Positions 9,578 to 21,072 of a stretch of DNA of 64,000 bases are shown here, one piece after another. How positions within the stretch are numbered: position 1 is the first letter of the stretch; every line of letters begins with the position of its first letter. Both the position numbers and the translations under genes were made by a program. Source of the stretch: Aralia elata (Eukaryota; Streptophyta; Magnoliopsida; Apiales; Araliaceae); NCBI GenBank assembly GCA_034770075.1, contig CM068380.1:25350638-25414637 (forward strand), written 5' to 3'. The notes beneath the pieces were generated by a model that was given only the letters and a program-made list of their open reading frames with translations, was not told where the DNA came from and did not search any database.

Positions 9578-12500
9578 TCATGTCGCAGAAAGGATTACGG
9601 TGACTTTCTGTCGATCCACCTCATCCCCAAAGTAATGCTTCAACCTTTGTCCATTCACCTTGAACGATTGATCCAGAAATTTATCGTATACTTCAATCGC
9701 GCCATGTGGAAAAACCGTCTTCACTGTGAATGGTCCTGACCATCTCGATTTCAGCTTCCCGGGAAAAAGTTTAAGTCTGGAATTGAAAAGTAAAACCCTT
9801 TGTCCCGGTTCGAATGTTCTCTCAATGATCTTACGATCATGCCATTTCTTCACCTTCTCCTTATACAGCTTCGAGTTTTCATAAGCCCGTAGTCGAAATT
9901 CGTCCAACTCATTGATTTGGAGTAAACGCTTCTCCCCTGCAGCTGTCGAATCAAAGTTCAACTTCCGAATTGCCCAATATGCTTTGTGTTCTAGCTCCAT
10001 CGGAAGATGACAAGCTTTTCCATATACCAGCTGAAACGGTGACATACCCAACGGAGTTTTGTATGCAGTCCTATATGCCCACACAGCGTCATCTAGCTTT
10101 AAGGACCAATCCTTCCTCGTCGGATTCACAATTTTTTCGAGGATTCTTTTTACCTCTCGATTGGATACTTCCGCTTGGCCGTTTGTCTGGGGGTGATAAG
10201 CTGTAGCAATACGATGATTTACCCCATACTTAGCCAGTAACGCTGTGAACTGCCTGTTGCAGAAGTGACTACCTTCATCACTGATAATAGCCCTAGGAGT
10301 CCCAAATCTCGTGAAAATACTGCGATGCAAAAACTTTAGGACTACCTTGGCGTCATTTGTCGGGAGTGCTGCCACTTCTACCCATTTAGACACATAGTCA
10401 ACGGCTAACAAGATGTAGAGATTACCGCACGAAGACACGAAAGGGCCCATGAAGTCAATCCCCCAAACATCGAAAACTTCTACTTCAAGGATCGTATTCA
10501 AAGGCATTTCATTCCTCTTTGAAATATTACCTACTCTCTGACATCTATCACACCGCTGAACAAAACTATACGCATCTTTAAAGATTGTCGGCCAGTAGAA
10601 TCTTGCTTGAAGTACTCTAGCCGCTGTTCTCTCTCCGCCATAATGTCCTCCATACACAGAAGAATGGCAATCATGTAAAATCCCTTCAGTCTCACTATAT
10701 GGGATACACCTTCTTATCATTTGATCCGCACATTGTTTAAACAAATACGGCTCATCCCATATATACCATTTAACATTGTGCAAGAACTTTTTCTTTTAGT
10801 GCCCCACCAAGTCAGAAGGTAACATCTTACTCACCAAATAATTTGCGTAATCCGCAAACCATGGCACTTCCCCTTGCACCACAAACAACTGCTCATCCGG
10901 AAAAGATTCATTGATTTCAACTTTGTCTTCGATCTCCCTTTTCGGGTGCTCTAGTCGAGATAAGTGGTCTGCTACTTGGTTTTCGGTACCCTTCCTATCC
11001 TTGATCTCTAAATCAAATTCTTGCAACAGCAATATCCACCTGATCAACCTGGGCTTTGCATCCTTCTTCGCCACTAAGTGTCGAATTGTCGAGTGATCCG
11101 TATACACTATTACCTTTGTGCCTATCAGATATGCCCTAAATTTATCAAAGGCATAGACCACTGCCAATAACTCTTTCTCTGTGGTGGTGTAGTTTAACTG
11201 TGCATCAGTAAGGGTCTTGCTGGCATAGTATATCACATGAAACATCTTCTCCTTCCGTTGCCCCAAAACAGCCCCCACTGCGTAATCACTGGCATCACAC
11301 ATCAGTTCAAACGGCAACGCCAAATCTGGTGTTGTGATAACTGGTGCTGATGTTAACTTATTCTTTAAATGCTCAAATGCCCTCATGCAAGCCTCATCAA
11401 AATTAAACTGTGCATCCTTCTCCAATAAACTGCACAATGGTTTAGTTATCTTGGAGAAGTCCTTGATGAATCTACGGTAGAAACCTGCATGACCAAGAAA
11501 ACTGCGGACACCTCTTACTGACGTGGGTGGAGGTAAATTCTCAATCGTTTCCAGCTTTGCCCTGTCCACCTCAATGCCTTTCTTCGACACTTTGTGTCCC
11601 AGTATGACTCCTTCTTGTACCATAAAATGGCACTTCTCCCAATTCAATACTAAATTTGTTTCAACACATCTCTTTAAAACCATTACCAAATTTTCAAGAC
11701 ATAGATCGAAAGAATCACCAAATACCAAAAAGTCATCCATAAATACCTCAACATTCTGTTCGACCATGTCTGAAAAAATCGCTGTCATACATCTCTGAAA
11801 AGTGGCTGGAGCATTGCACAACCCGAAAGACATTCTTCTAAAGGCAAAAGTGTCGTATGGACATGTAAACATAGTCTTTTCCTAGTCTTCTGGAGCTATC
11901 GTAATCTGATTGTAGCCTGAATACCCATCCAGAAGGCAATAGTACTCATGACCCGCTAGTCGGTCCAACATCTGATTGATAAACGGAAGTGGAAAATGGT
12001 CCTTCCTTGTAGCTTTGTTAAGCTTGCGGTAGTCCATGCAAATTCTCCACCCTGTTACGGTTCGCGTTGGGATCAGCTCGTTATTCTCATTGGTGACCAC
12101 GGTCATTCCACCCTTCTTTGGTACGCACTGCACAGGGCTCACCCATGCACTATCCGAGATAGGGTAGATTATTCCCGCATCCAGCCATTTCAGTATCTCC
12201 TTCTTAACCACTTCTTTCATTATAGGATTGAGCCTTATTTGTTGTTCAACTGTCGGCTTGCTACCATCTTCCAATAAGATCTTATGCATGCAAAAAGACG
12301 GGTTTATCCCCTTGATATCGGCTATGGTCCATCCAATAGCTGATTTAAACTCTCTAAGCACTCGTAGCAGTTTTTCTTCCTGAAAAGATGTTAGTGCAGA
12401 AGAAATAATCACAGGTAGCTTTGAATATTTATTTAAAAATGCGTACCTGAGATGTTCTGGAAGTGGTTTAAGTTCAAGTTCAGGAGGCATCTCAAGAGAT

Positions 12501-15007
12501 GGTTTCAACTTTACTGATGTCTCTCCCGCTTTCGTAAGTGGCTCGATAGGTGTTCTGAATTTTCCGAATTTGGGGGTGGTATTCAGATATTGCACAAGTT
12601 CAGCACATTCTTCATCCTCCAAATCTGAATTTTCAGCAATCACTCGCTGCAGTGGTTCATATCCCAACAAACTTGCAACTTCATCATGCACTATACTATC
12701 CACCAAATCTACTCTGAAGCATTCTTCTTCATCGGTTGGAAGCTTCATTGCTTTGAAAACGTTAAACGTCACCTCCTGGTCATGTACACGCATTGTAAGC
12801 TCCCCTTTCTGCACGTCTATCAAAGTCCTCCCAGTGGCTAGGAATGGTCTCCCTAGTATGATTGGTATATTTTTGTCCTCTTCATAATCCAGAATGATGA
12901 AGTCTGTCGGAAAAATAAATTTGTCCACTTTCACCAGTACGTCTTCCACTATCCCCCGTGGATATGTGATAGATCTATCGACTAACTGCAGAGATATATT
13001 TGTTGGTCTTGGTTCCGACAATCCCAACTGACTGAATACTGACAACGGCATCAGGTTGATACTTGCCCCAAGATCACACAATCATTTATCGAAGCTCATC
13101 TTTCCGATCGTGCATGGAATTGTGAAACTGCCCGGATCTTTCAGCTTTGGTGGTAATTTATGTTGAAGCACTGCACTGCATTCCTCTGTCAAGGCCATTG
13201 TCTCAAACTCGTCTAACCTTCTCTTCCTTGACAGTATACCCTTCATAAACTTTGCATAACTTGGCATTTGTTCCAATGCCTCCGCGAAAGGTATGTTGAT
13301 CTGCAGTTTCTTAAAAACCTCCAAAAACTTTCTGAACTGTTTATCATCCCTCTGTTTATTCAATCTTTGCGGATATGGAACTCGAGGGTGAACTTGCGGT
13401 ACTGTATTCACGGGCTTCCCATCTGAACTAGCTTTCTCCTTCTCTACTGACTCATAGTTATCCTTCTTCTCTTTTTGTTCATCTTCAATTTTTATCTCAG
13501 TTTCTACCCCAGTGTCATCCCCTTGTAAACTCGGTGCTGCTGAGTCTGGTACATTTCCTGAATATTGCTTTCCCGATCTGAGTGTAATAGCCTGACACTG
13601 TTCCTTACCTTCTCTCCGTGGATTTGCCTCTGTGTTACTAGGCAATGAACCCTGGGGCCTGCTGTTAAGCATAGTCGCCATTTGCCCCATCTGAGCTTCC
13701 AGATTTTTAATAGCCACTGCCTGGCTTTTGATCATCACCTCTGTATTTGCCATGTACTTTAACATCATCTCCTCCATTTCTGATTTCTTTTCCTGCGGAG
13801 GTGCGTATGGAGTAGGATGTTGTTGTTGAGAATATCCCGGTGGAAAAGGTGGTCGTGGAGCATACTGTTGCTGCGCCGGCTGAAACTGATTGTTCTGCTG
13901 AAACTGCTGCTGCTGATTTCCTTAGTTGTTTGACCAACTAAAGTTTGGATGATTGCGATTGTTGGGGTGATATGTGTTCTGAAACTGACCTTGGTCTTTC
14001 TTATAAGTGTTCACATACTGCACCGACTCCGAGTTGATAGCACATTGATCTGTTGAGTGCGACCCCGCGCAAATCTCACAAACGAAGGCAACTGACTTGG
14101 CCTTGCTTTCCGACAACGAATCTATTTTCTTTGCCATAGCCGCCATCTATGCTGACAACTGGGTAATAGCATCCACTTCCAACAAACCTGCAACTCTGGG
14201 CTGTGACGTTCTGGCTGTAGGATTTTGAAAATCATTTGCTGCCATAGTCTCAATAAGGTTATAAGCCTCATCATAGCTCTTTGCCCCTAAAGCTCCACCC
14301 GCAGCTGCATCTACCATCTGCCTAGACTGTCATCCCAATCCATTATAAAATGTGTTGATCACCATCCAATCTAGCATCCCATGGTGTGGACACTTCCTTA
14401 GCATCTCCTTGTACCTATCCCAAGCCTCGTATAAGGACTCACCCTGTTGTTGCTCAAATTGAGAAATTGTTGTCCTTAGTTTTGCAGTTTTAGCCATTGG
14501 GAAAAACTTGGCTAGAAATTTTTGTGCTAGGTCCTCCCATGTAGTAATTGATCCTGCAGGCAAAGAATGGAGCCAACTTCTTGCTCTATCCCTTAATGAG
14601 AATGGGAATAGCCTTAGTCGGATAGCATCCTCCGTCACCCCATTGTACCTAAATGTATCACAAATTTCAATGAAACTCAAAAGATGCTCATTAGGATCGT
14701 CTGTAGCAGCACCCCCAAATTGGACCGAATTCTGCACCATTTGAATGGTTCCTGGTTTAATCTCAAAGGTATTTGTTGCTATTGCCGGTCTTACTATGCT
14801 AGACTGCAATCCAGTGATGTTTGGCATGGAATAGTCCCTCAAAGCTTTATGTTCCTCTCTTTGCTCGATTCTCTGTTCCTCCGCCATCTTCGGAATAGTT
14901 CTTTCTAACTGTGCTTGTAAATTCCTACGCACTCTTGCTTTCCAACCTCTTCCGTCAATATTATCCTGAGCTGGTGTTAATTCTGAGTTGGATGATCGTG
15001 TGTGCAT
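9578..15007 (-). pseudogene. Athila gag-pol polyprotein with six in-frame stops
   Basis: From the likely ATG at 15007 to the stop at 9578 there are 1,810 codons in one frame. Domains in order: retrotransposon gag (about 14900-14330), zinc knuckle CEICAGSHSTDQC (CX2CX3HX4C, about 14080-14040), the AITLRSGK linker (about 13600), aspartic protease with CDLGAS (about 13075), reverse transcriptase with FMDD (about 11740), RNase H with CDAS and TDHS (about 11310 and 11090), then integrase with an HHCC finger (about 10660-10530) and the DDE core (GIDFMGP, DEGSH, NGQAEVSNRE). Stops interrupt it at 14332-14330 (TGA), 14149-14147 (TAG), 13924-13922 (TAG), 13084-13082 (TGA), 11884-11882 (TAG) and 10798-10796 (TAA). 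There is no frameshift. This copy cannot make a full polyprotein unless the stops are read through. Confidence 0.9.
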
Positions 15008-15129
15008 AAAAATTCTACAAGTACCTGAAACCAATACAAAAATAAAAATAGAAATAAGAAAAGATTAGAGTTGTCTAAGTCAAACAATATAGCTTAAAAC
15101 TGATGATAATAATAAAAATCTAACGCCTG

Positions 15130-15147
15130 TCCCCGGCAACGGCGCCA
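15130..15147 (-). promoter_or_regulatory. Primer binding site, tRNA-Asp type
   Basis: Six bases inside the 5' LTR, the minus strand reads TGGCGCCGTTGCCGGGGA. This is the complement of the 3' end of plant tRNA-Asp including CCA. It is the minus-strand DNA priming site of the Athila element. Confidence 0.9.
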
Positions 15148-15153
15148 AAAACT

Positions 15154-16491
15154 TGTTGCCTATTTTTAAGTCTTAAATAAAAGAGCTCTAACTCACGCAA
15201 GTATACGTGGTCAACAAGTAATACAGAGAAAGTAGAGTATCGTCCCACAGAGACAGGAATAAATTAAATCACTATGCATCAGTTCTATCACTATACTTAT
15301 TTGCCTAAACTATTGCCTTACTTTTGGTGACAAAATTATTTCTATATCAATTAATAACTAAATATGCAAATACTAACAAAATATATCAAGCTTGGAATTA
15401 ATGGGATCCTAACTTCATTTAATAGTTCATCTAATTACCACTATCAAGCTAGAAGGTTCACATGTCACAGAAAAGTAGCCAAGGACACTAAAATAGACAT
15501 AACCATTTGTCAATGCATTATGACCTACTTACATAATATCCATACTTGATAGACACAATGTAATCACCACTATAACCAAAATCACTATATTTCTATGTGA
15601 AATTGCAATTATATTGATTTTAAGCACAAGTCCTTATTTTAACTCTTACGGTGAAACAGTATATTTCTCTCCGATTCACAAAATATTAAGTTATCCAATT
15701 AAGCCTCATATTCGCAAGCTATCATGATTACAATCCATACTTATATATTATTTTTCAATTCCATACAAGTACTGAAGTCGAATGGTGATCAAGCATTCAT
15801 ACATGCAAAACAATCATGATAGAAGTTCCTTATAATATGCAAAACAATCTAGCAGTCAAGCTTATAATTAGACTACATATTAAAATCCGTTAGAATCCCA
15901 TAATGGATATTAGTTCATGTCTGAACCAAAAGCCATTATGGGATCAAAACTAAACATGGAGAAATAAACAATCAATTGAAAATAAGAAAAATTAGATTGA
16001 TCAAACCCAATTGAAGAATAAAATCCAAAGTAAAGCTTAACCCACATCAAAATCCAATGCTCGAACAAACGTAATCCACAGAATATCTCTCTAAAAAACT
16101 ATCTCTAGTAAAGTAGAATACACATAATAATAATACTAAAAGTCTCCAAGTTTTTATTCTTCGGGTTTCCTTCTCACTATTGGATCAATATGGACTAGAC
16201 TCCTCTTCAGAATTGACTTCTTTTTCCTCCTTCAGCTGGACAAATAGTGCAAAAACGTGGCCTAGCGCTGCTGGCGCTAGCCCTAGCGCTGTTGGCGCTA
16301 TGTCTGTCCCAGGAATTTACAAAAATGCCACTAGGTCTATTTTGAGCTCCAAATTTACCCTTTTGCCCCTCCAGCTCCAACCTACAATAAATAAACACAA
16401 AAACAAGTAAAATAATACTTAAAAAATACTTAAAGACCACAATAATTAAGCCTAACAATACCTGATTCGTAGGTATAAAACCCACTCATCA
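15154..16491 (-). repeat. 5' LTR of the Athila element
   Basis: It is 1,338 bp with TG...CA ends and matches 4758-6074 almost base for base. The only length difference is 21 extra bases at about 16282-16302, an added copy of a GCGCT-type palindrome. The plus-strand right end is TCATCA at 16491. Confidence 0.92.
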
Positions 16492-17640
16492 CCCACACAG
16501 CTATCCAATATCTGAAAACCGCAAAATCTTTAACATTGAATTTCAAAGCATCCCCACATAGTTTCTTGAATCATTACAAAGCCTGGTTTTTCTCTTGCAA
16601 TTGCACCCCTGAGCATTTATGATTTACTGGTTTTACTTATTCCTCTTGTGTTCCATGTGAGTACAATCATCATGCCCACTCTTCATCCTGCAACCTACAC
16701 TCTAATTTTCTGTCTCTTTTTGATTCCTCTGACCAGAATCGATATCTTGAATAAGCACCCTAAACTTTTCTCTCAATTGTGCAGTTGTCTCCTTTTTCTT
16801 TGTTAACACCCCCCAGTTTATAGTTGATTTGAACTTCTCGCTCAATTTCGTCTTCTGATTCTTCACCAGTTGATTCTCCCACTTTCCTTTTATGCTTCTT
16901 GCTACTCAATTCCTTCAGCTTTCACCCCTTCTTTTTTTATCTATTTGCTGAAATTTTCTCTAATTTGGTGATTAGAGTCTCCTCTTCAAAACTTGAAAAT
17001 ATATGATTATTTTTCATTGCAAATATATTTTTATTTTTCATTAATTTCGCCTTGATACCCACCTCCTCAATTGTTCCCATTCCACCTCGACCATCGCTTA
17101 TCCTCATCTTCATTTGTCTGCGTCCTAATTGAATTCTGATTCTTCTATTAAGCAGCCATTTCCCTTGATAAAACTATAATCATAAGGCATCTTGTTCCTG
17201 CACCTGTGAATAATGATACCATCAATATCCCCGTTCCACTGAAAAAAATTCTGTAAGATCTCCGTCGTGACATTCCTGTCTAGATTTGCCATTTACAGAG
17301 TTCTCTTTTCTGCATTTGCTAACTTTCTAAACACTTCTGCTCCAAGTTCTGACTGTCCTTTCTGCTTAAATATTGGTAGGGGAAACCCGGGCGGTGATCC
17401 CGAAACTGAAATGCTACAATCTTCCTTCACTTTTTTGCCGATCTCCCTTCTAAGGTTATAGAACTTCTCCTTTCAGTTGTCAGATTCATTCCCCTGGTCA
17501 CTGTATCCTTTTTTTCCAATCTATACTAATTGCACGCCCTTTGCTATTATCTTCTATAACTCTGTCTATCGGTCTCCACTGCCATTGCTCTGTCTTCCTT
17601 CTTCTTGCCCTATTATAAGTTTTTCTAATTTTAAGTCCCA
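16492..17640 (-). mobile_element. LINE remnant: endonuclease N-terminus and upstream ORF region
   Basis: This is the upstream half of the LINE split by the Athila element. Reading the minus strand from about 16668, WNTRG at 16655-16641 and MIQET near 16580 are the first two hallmark blocks of the APE-type endonuclease of plant L1-like elements. There is an in-frame TAA between them. Further upstream (about 16930-16740, 17460-17100) lie charged and hydrophilic degenerate frames that may be ORF1; one begins MANLDRNVTTEILQNFF and could be an RRM-like start, but this is weak. The 5' boundary is not clear. Confidence 0.65.
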
Positions 17641-17790
17641 CTTTCTATTCTCTGTTTTTTTATAATGTTTGTAAACATTTTAAATTGTGCATATTATAAG
17701 TTTTTCTAGTTTTAAGTCCCACTTTCTGTTCTCTCTTATTTTATAATGTTTGTGTACATTTTAAATTGTGTACGGTTTGTGTCTATAACA
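17612..17790. repeat. Direct duplication of about 80 bp
   Basis: TATTATAAGTTTTTCTA-TTTTAAGTCCCACTTTCT and the following TATAATGTTTGT-TACATTTTAAATTGTG occur twice in a row. A related sequence (TCCCACTTTCT...GTTTGTGTCCATAACATTAC) lies in DCL2 intron 21 at about 37265-37350, so this is a dispersed repeat, probably a MITE. The remaining stretch 17791-17966 shows nothing recognisable. Confidence 0.6.
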
Positions 17791-17974
17791 TTACATTTTA
17801 ATAATTTTATAAGAGCTTATTCGCATAAATAGTAGGTTGGCCCTAGAGTTATGTGAAAGAACTTGTGAAAATATTAAAAAAAATACTCAAAGGAATAAAA
17901 AGACCTATATTTATTGGCAAGTCTGACCCAAAACTGTAAAACACCTAGATTTCTTGTCCAGTGATATTAACAAT

Positions 17975-19164
17975 TAGGGTTGTAAATGGTAATCAAAAAA
18001 TTCGTATTCGTCCGCATCCGTATTCGAAAAAAATAGATATTATTCGCGTTCGAAAAAAATGGATATATCCGTATTCGATTTAAAGGTATACGTAAATAAA
18101 CGGATATGAATACAGATATAGATGTATTCGTATTCGTTTAACATCCGACCGTAAATATATTTAGCGGATATCCAGAATCCGATATTCAGATTCGAATCTG
18201 TATCCGCAATTCGTATCCGAATAACATATATATATATATATATAAGTCATTAATATATATGTATATATATACATATATATTAATAACTTATATATATTTA
18301 TATGTAAGTTATTATTATATATATTGCAAAACTATAGCTATTAGCCTATTACAAATTTTTTACTTTCAAAACTTACTTGCGATGTCGAGAGGCGGGAGCA
18401 ATGGACAGTATAATTTTGATAAAAAATAATTAAATATTTAGTATAACTTTTGAATCTAATTCTAGATTATAAATATTACAAATATATATATATATATATA
18501 TATATTAACTTATAAAACTATAGATATTAGCTTGTTATAAATTTTTACTTTCAAAACTTACTTGCCATGCCAGGAGGTAGGAGCAATGGACAAAATAATT
18601 TTATTGTTAAAATATGTTAGGACTGATTTAATTTAAAATTAATCTAGAAGGGAAGGTTGAATAGATTAATTCACGTTTATAAAATTTCAGGTAGATGGAA
18701 TATTTATCACTTTCATTTGCCCAATTGTTTAGAAACTAGAAGTTCAAATAGTTAAATTAAGTTGGATTAAATAGTTGTCACACATACATTATAACTGCAC
18801 TCTCCATACATATAATGAAATAAAATAATTTTTTTATAACTATGTAATCTATGTATTGAGGATAAATAATAAATAAAACTCCCATAAACATATTATTAAA
18901 CTTTTAATCAAGTATTTGAAAAACAATAATTAAATATTCAATGTAAACTTTTGAATTTAATTATAGATTATAAATATTTATTTACACTATGCATAAAATA
19001 GATATCTACTTATTAATGGACATCTAAATATTAATAAGTAGAGTATTCATTTTGAAATTTAGGATTTCAAAAATTGATGAAAATTTATTTGAATTATAAT
19101 GTAGAGTATTGATTATTGTATTTATGAAAAATAAATAAATTAGCATTCATTCATTAATGAACTA
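17975..19164. other. Left arm of the split hAT element
   Basis: It holds subterminal ATTCG/CGGATA repeats (about 17995-18225), TA microsatellites (18228-18245, 18484-18506) and a repeated ACTATAG-TATTAGC-TTACAAATTTTT-ACTTTCAAAACTTACTTGC segment (about 18329-18390 and 18511-18575, roughly 180 bp apart). No gene. Confidence 0.6.
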
Positions 19165-20632
19165 TGTTGTTTCCCAAAGGCACTTAAGATCTAGAATGAG
19201 GGTTCAATAGATCCTTTAAAAATTACTTGTTTAAACCTTTTATCCAACAGATGTTAATTAGATTAATTTAGCATAGCGGAAAATGTGATATTTAAAAGAT
19301 TTCCCCTTAAAGATACGTTGAACAATTTCAGTTCATGGTTAAGTTAACATAACAATCACAAATAGTTATGTAGAAAAAATGTAATGACAGAAATGTAAAT
19401 GACACAACAGATTTTAAGTGGTTCGGAGACTGAACAACTACTTCTCCACTCTTGTACTTCAACAAGTAGGAATTCCATTACAAATTTGATCACAATGATC
19501 AAGCCACTCTTGCCCTCTTTAAGTCCAGCAGACTTGGATATTTTAGTCACAAAGATAAGGACACAAAGACCTCTTCAAGCTCAACAGACTTGGTAGTTTA
19601 GTCACAAAGACAAGGACACTTTTGCCCTTTTCAAGCCTCACAGACTCGAATCAACTCTGTACCTTAGGTACTCTTCAAGCCCAGCAAACTTGGACTCTAT
19701 GGTCACTAAGACCTGAACGAACAGTTGTATGAATATTGGTGAGAGGTACTGCTAAGATGTCGTTAATATCTTCTTCTCAAATACTTAGCAGCTTGAACTA
19801 GATGTTCAAATCATAGAGTATGTTCTTAAGTTTGGACAGACTTTTTGGCTAGTTGATTTCATGTTCGTTACTTGTGTTTTGAAAATCTATAGCCCTTTAA
19901 AGTCTACTTGAGATTTCTTCCCGTTGCTAGGTTTTCGTTGGCACATTTAATGCTTCAGATACTCTGAGATATTTGATGTGGACATTTTGAATTTAGGTGT
20001 TAGCTTTCTGGAGTTTAGCCTATCACATCAGCCTGTAATTTCACCAACCACTTTGATCTGTCGCTTTCAGCAAACTAGCTGTTAGATATATCCTTTTCGT
20101 CTTTGATTTTACTCAAGTATGTTTGGTAAAGTTATCGGGATTCTCAACAGACAGATCTTCCGTGTCAGTTTGTCAGAATTGATTGCTCTACGACCAAGTA
20201 AATTAGTAGTGTTAATTCTACGATCTGATGATGACTTTACGATACAACTTGAACTATACGAACTTTTCTTCAGCTAAACGATCTTGGATATGCTTCACTC
20301 TTTTTGACTTTAGCCTTGTGACTTTCCGAAGCACTCTACGTTCAGTTCTTGTTGTGTGAGCTCTGTTTCACTTTACGATCCTGTTCACTTTACGATATAT
20401 GCCATAACTCTGCGATCTAACAAATTTTCCTTATAGCTTTGTTAGACTAATTTTACGTACATATTTAAACCTCTCATCAACTCAAAGAGATCAACCTAAC
20501 ACGTTTGATCTTCTAGCTCTAGGTCCTTGTACATTAGATCATGAAAAAAGACTTTACAAACTTGCTGATACAAATATACTTTACGATCTTTCATCATCAA
20601 ATCAAATCATATAAGTCATGCAAATTCCAACA
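19165..20632 (-). repeat. 3' LTR of the copia element
   Basis: It is 1,468 bp. The plus strand starts TGTTGTTTCCCAAAGG and ends TTCCAACA, matching 31842-33313 with scattered substitutions. Confidence 0.9.
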
Positions 20633-20646
20633 AGCTCCCCCTATTT
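20633..20646 (-). promoter_or_regulatory. Polypurine tract of the copia element
   Basis: The minus strand reads AAATAGGGGGAGCT directly before the 3' LTR. Confidence 0.85.
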
Positions 20647-21072
20647 GATGATGACAAAACCAGTAGTTTCATATGACAATTAAGATGCATTGCTTGAAAT
20701 GTAAATATGATTTAAAATACAGTAAGCCATTATATTGCTAGATTAAAAGGATGAATTTGTTGATATTTAAATAGTTTTACATAATTCATCAGATTTTAGT
20801 AAGGAATGGATAAAACATACTTACTATTTCTTCCTTTTTCTTGGCTTTTCTAAGGCAAACCATTTCTTCTCAGCTATTCTTTTGCGATCTAAAGCTTCTT
20901 GTAACTCAACATTTTTCCTTTTGATTTCTTTAATAGAGTCTCGTGGACCAAGGTTAGGAAAGAGTATTCTTTCTTCTCTTACGACATGAGTCCCTTGAAG
21001 ATTTCTGTTCAGATATGTCGGGTGATGGAATGCTTATGCTAGTCCTTGTTACTACCTTCAATGATCCTAGTT

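Larger units (their letters stand above)
4758..16491 (-). mobile_element. Ty3/gypsy Athila-type LTR retrotransposon, complete
   Basis: The element has two LTRs (15154-16491 is 5', 4758-6074 is 3'), 5-bp target duplications CCCAC (4753-4757 and 16492-16496), a tRNA-Asp primer site, a polypurine tract, gag-pol in one frame and an accessory ORF between pol and the 3' LTR. By eye the LTRs differ at about 10 substitutions over 1.3 kb plus one 21-bp unit. That is under 1 percent divergence, so insertion was recent. There is no chromodomain after the integrase. The DLGA protease, the AITLRSGK block and the tRNA-Asp primer fit the Athila lineage. It interrupts the LINE endonuclease. Confidence 0.92.
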
